Below, piece by piece: positions 14,611 to 15,307 of a stretch of 15,307 bases of DNA (the first letter of the stretch is position 1; each line of letters starts with the position of its first letter). The DNA is from Proteobacteria bacterium UBA6522 (lineage in GTDB: Bacteria > Pseudomonadota > Gammaproteobacteria > Steroidobacterales > Rariloculaceae): the NCBI GenBank assembly GCA_002434915.1, contig DJLG01000178.1, positions 1 through 15,307 of the forward strand. Direction: 5' to 3'. Made by a program: the position numbers and the translations under genes. A model generated the notes under the pieces. The model saw nothing but the letters and a program-made list of their open reading frames with translations. It ran no database searches and was not told the DNA's origin.

Positions 14611-14627
14611 AAATTAATTATTAATTT
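14611..14627. repeat. AT-only palindrome between convergent leuB and the small minus-strand gene
   Basis: AAATTAAT, one T, then ATTAATTT form a 17-base inverted repeat of A and T only, in the 41-bp gap between convergent stop codons. It has no GC stem, so it is at best a weak bidirectional terminator. I see no better terminator for the ilv-leu operon before the window ends. Confidence 0.3.
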
Positions 14628-14633
14628 GTCTTG

Positions 14634-14894
14634 TTATTTAGATTGCCTTTGGGGGTCTTCGGCATCTTCCCATACTTGCACCACTTCGTCTCGAGTGAGT
14701 ATTAAATAAGGATCGAGTGGTCCTTGTAAATTCATTTTCACCCAAACATTCAAGATATCTTCGGTTTCTGCATCTCTTCCATTGGCTTTTCTAAACAATT
14801 TCATCTTCGCGGCCATCTCTAACAATCTAGCTTCATATTTCTCTGCCTCCTCAGAGAGTCGAATCATTCTTTGCAGCGCTAATTCATCTGTCAC
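14634..14894 (-). CDS. Small protein of unknown function, downstream of miaE
   Basis: 86-residue acidic protein that I do not recognise. Residues 4-37 are charged and helical with heptad-like spacing (LALQRMIRLSEEAEKYEARL), suggesting a short coiled coil. The middle has EDILNVWVKMN and the C-terminus DEVVQVWEDAED is acidic. There are no Cys or His residues, no signal peptide and no membrane helix, so it is probably a cytoplasmic, perhaps oligomeric, protein. The start is GTG at 14894 with GGAG eight bases upstream; no ATG precedes it closely. It is 65 bp downstream of miaE on the same strand and convergent with leuB. The coding call rests on the ribosome site, the fully open frame filling the gap, and protein-like composition. 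Confidence 0.65.
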   Translation of the reverse strand: MTDELALQRMIRLSEEAEKYEARLLEMAAKMKLFRKANGRDAETEDILNVWVKMNLQGPLDPYLILTRDEVVQVWEDAEDPQRQSK

Positions 14895-14959
14895 TCTATA
14901 AACTCCAAAGTCCTTTTTTGCATATCAATCCTATCGGTAACACATCTATTCAAGAAGGC

Positions 14960-15307
14960 CTAACTATTTTTTATTGGAACACCACTATGAAATCGCATTA
15001 CAGAATCAGGCTGAAGAATCAAAGCTTTTTCATGTTTTAAAAAAAACTCTATACGATCTGAAATAGGATCATCCCCTACCCCTTCAGCTAATGAAAGATA
15101 CCCTTGAAAGTGCCGACTCTCAGATTTTAATAGCGAACCATAAAAAGCGCCCAGATCAGGCTCATTTGTTCCCAGCTCACTACTTAGACAAAAAAACCTT
15201 TCGCAAGATCGCGCCTCAATTATTGCTCCAACAATCAATGTGTCTATTAATCGATTTGGCTCTACTTCACGAATCTCCGAATGTAACGCATTCGCATAAC
15301 GCGAAGC
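14960..15307 (-). CDS. miaE: tRNA 2-methylthio-N6-isopentenyl adenosine-37 hydroxylase, 5' end cut by window edge
   Basis: C-terminal 115 residues of MiaE, the non-haem di-iron monooxygenase that hydroxylates ms2i6A37 to ms2io6A in tRNA. The frame is open to the window edge and begins inside the protein, so the TTG at 15238 is not a real start. Recognisable family sequence includes EPNRLIDTLIVGAIIEARSCERF, given here in two parts: EPNRLIDTLIVGA and IEARSCERF. SLLKSESRHFQGYLSLA holds the E-x-x-H iron-ligand motif, and the C-terminal RFHSGVP tail is typical. Salmonella MiaE is about 270 residues, so somewhat over half is outside the window. The gene is found mainly in gammaproteobacteria, which supports the taxonomic reading. 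Confidence 0.92.
   Translation of the reverse strand, partial: ASRYANALHSEIREVEPNRLIDTLIVGAIIEARSCERFFCLSSELGTNEPDLGAFYGSLLKSESRHFQGYLSLAEGVGDDPISDRIEFFLKHEKALILQPDSVMRFHSGVPIKNS

Overview
The window comes from a bacterial chromosome of moderately low GC, most likely a free-living, possibly marine, gammaproteobacterium. This is inferred from gene content: a DUF3450/TtpC-type TonB operon, a MiaE tRNA hydroxylase, and a leucine operon controlled by a leader-peptide attenuator. No mobile element, CRISPR array, rRNA or tRNA gene was found. Most of the window is housekeeping or transport DNA.

Left part (1-7190, all on the minus strand). At the left edge is a 3-mercaptopyruvate sulfurtransferase (SseA type) whose last few residues lie outside the window. 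Upstream of it, in transcription order, is a Prx5-type peroxiredoxin. A long imperfect hairpin (1431-1469) separates the peroxiredoxin from a seven-gene energy-transduction operon. In transcription order that operon is: DUF3450 periplasmic coiled-coil protein (6426-7190), TtpC-like long ExbB with a periplasmic extension (5035-6420), short ExbB (4436-4963), two ExbD paralogues (3963-4376 and 3519-3926), TonB (2817-3416) and a secreted TPR protein (1495-2799). Together they form an inner-membrane proton-driven motor plus periplasmic accessory proteins that should energise outer-membrane TonB-dependent receptors.

Centre (7191-7852). A 662-bp divergent intergenic region holds a perfect 18-bp palindrome, a sigma70-like promoter with a consensus -35 box, a 23-codon leader ORF with a Leu-Leu-Leu-Val-Leu-Leu run, a candidate antiterminator pairing and a textbook intrinsic terminator just before the first structural gene. 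This is a classical leucine attenuator and was not in the supplied gene calls.

Right part (7853-14592, plus strand). One branched-chain amino acid operon follows the attenuator: ilvC (ketol-acid reductoisomerase), leuA, ilvE, leuC, leuD, leuB. It contains the whole route from 2-ketoisovalerate to leucine (LeuA, LeuCD, LeuB, IlvE) plus the reductoisomerase shared by the valine and isoleucine pathways. Acetolactate synthase and dihydroxyacid dehydratase are absent here and must be encoded elsewhere.

Right edge (14634-15307, minus strand). A small 86-residue protein of unknown function lies downstream of a 5'-truncated miaE, both convergent with leuB.

The most interesting content is the Leu-codon attenuator placed in front of ilvC, so that leucine supply apparently controls a shared Ile/Val/Leu enzyme, and the doubled ExbD in the TonB operon. 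I saw no clearly new type of biological system.
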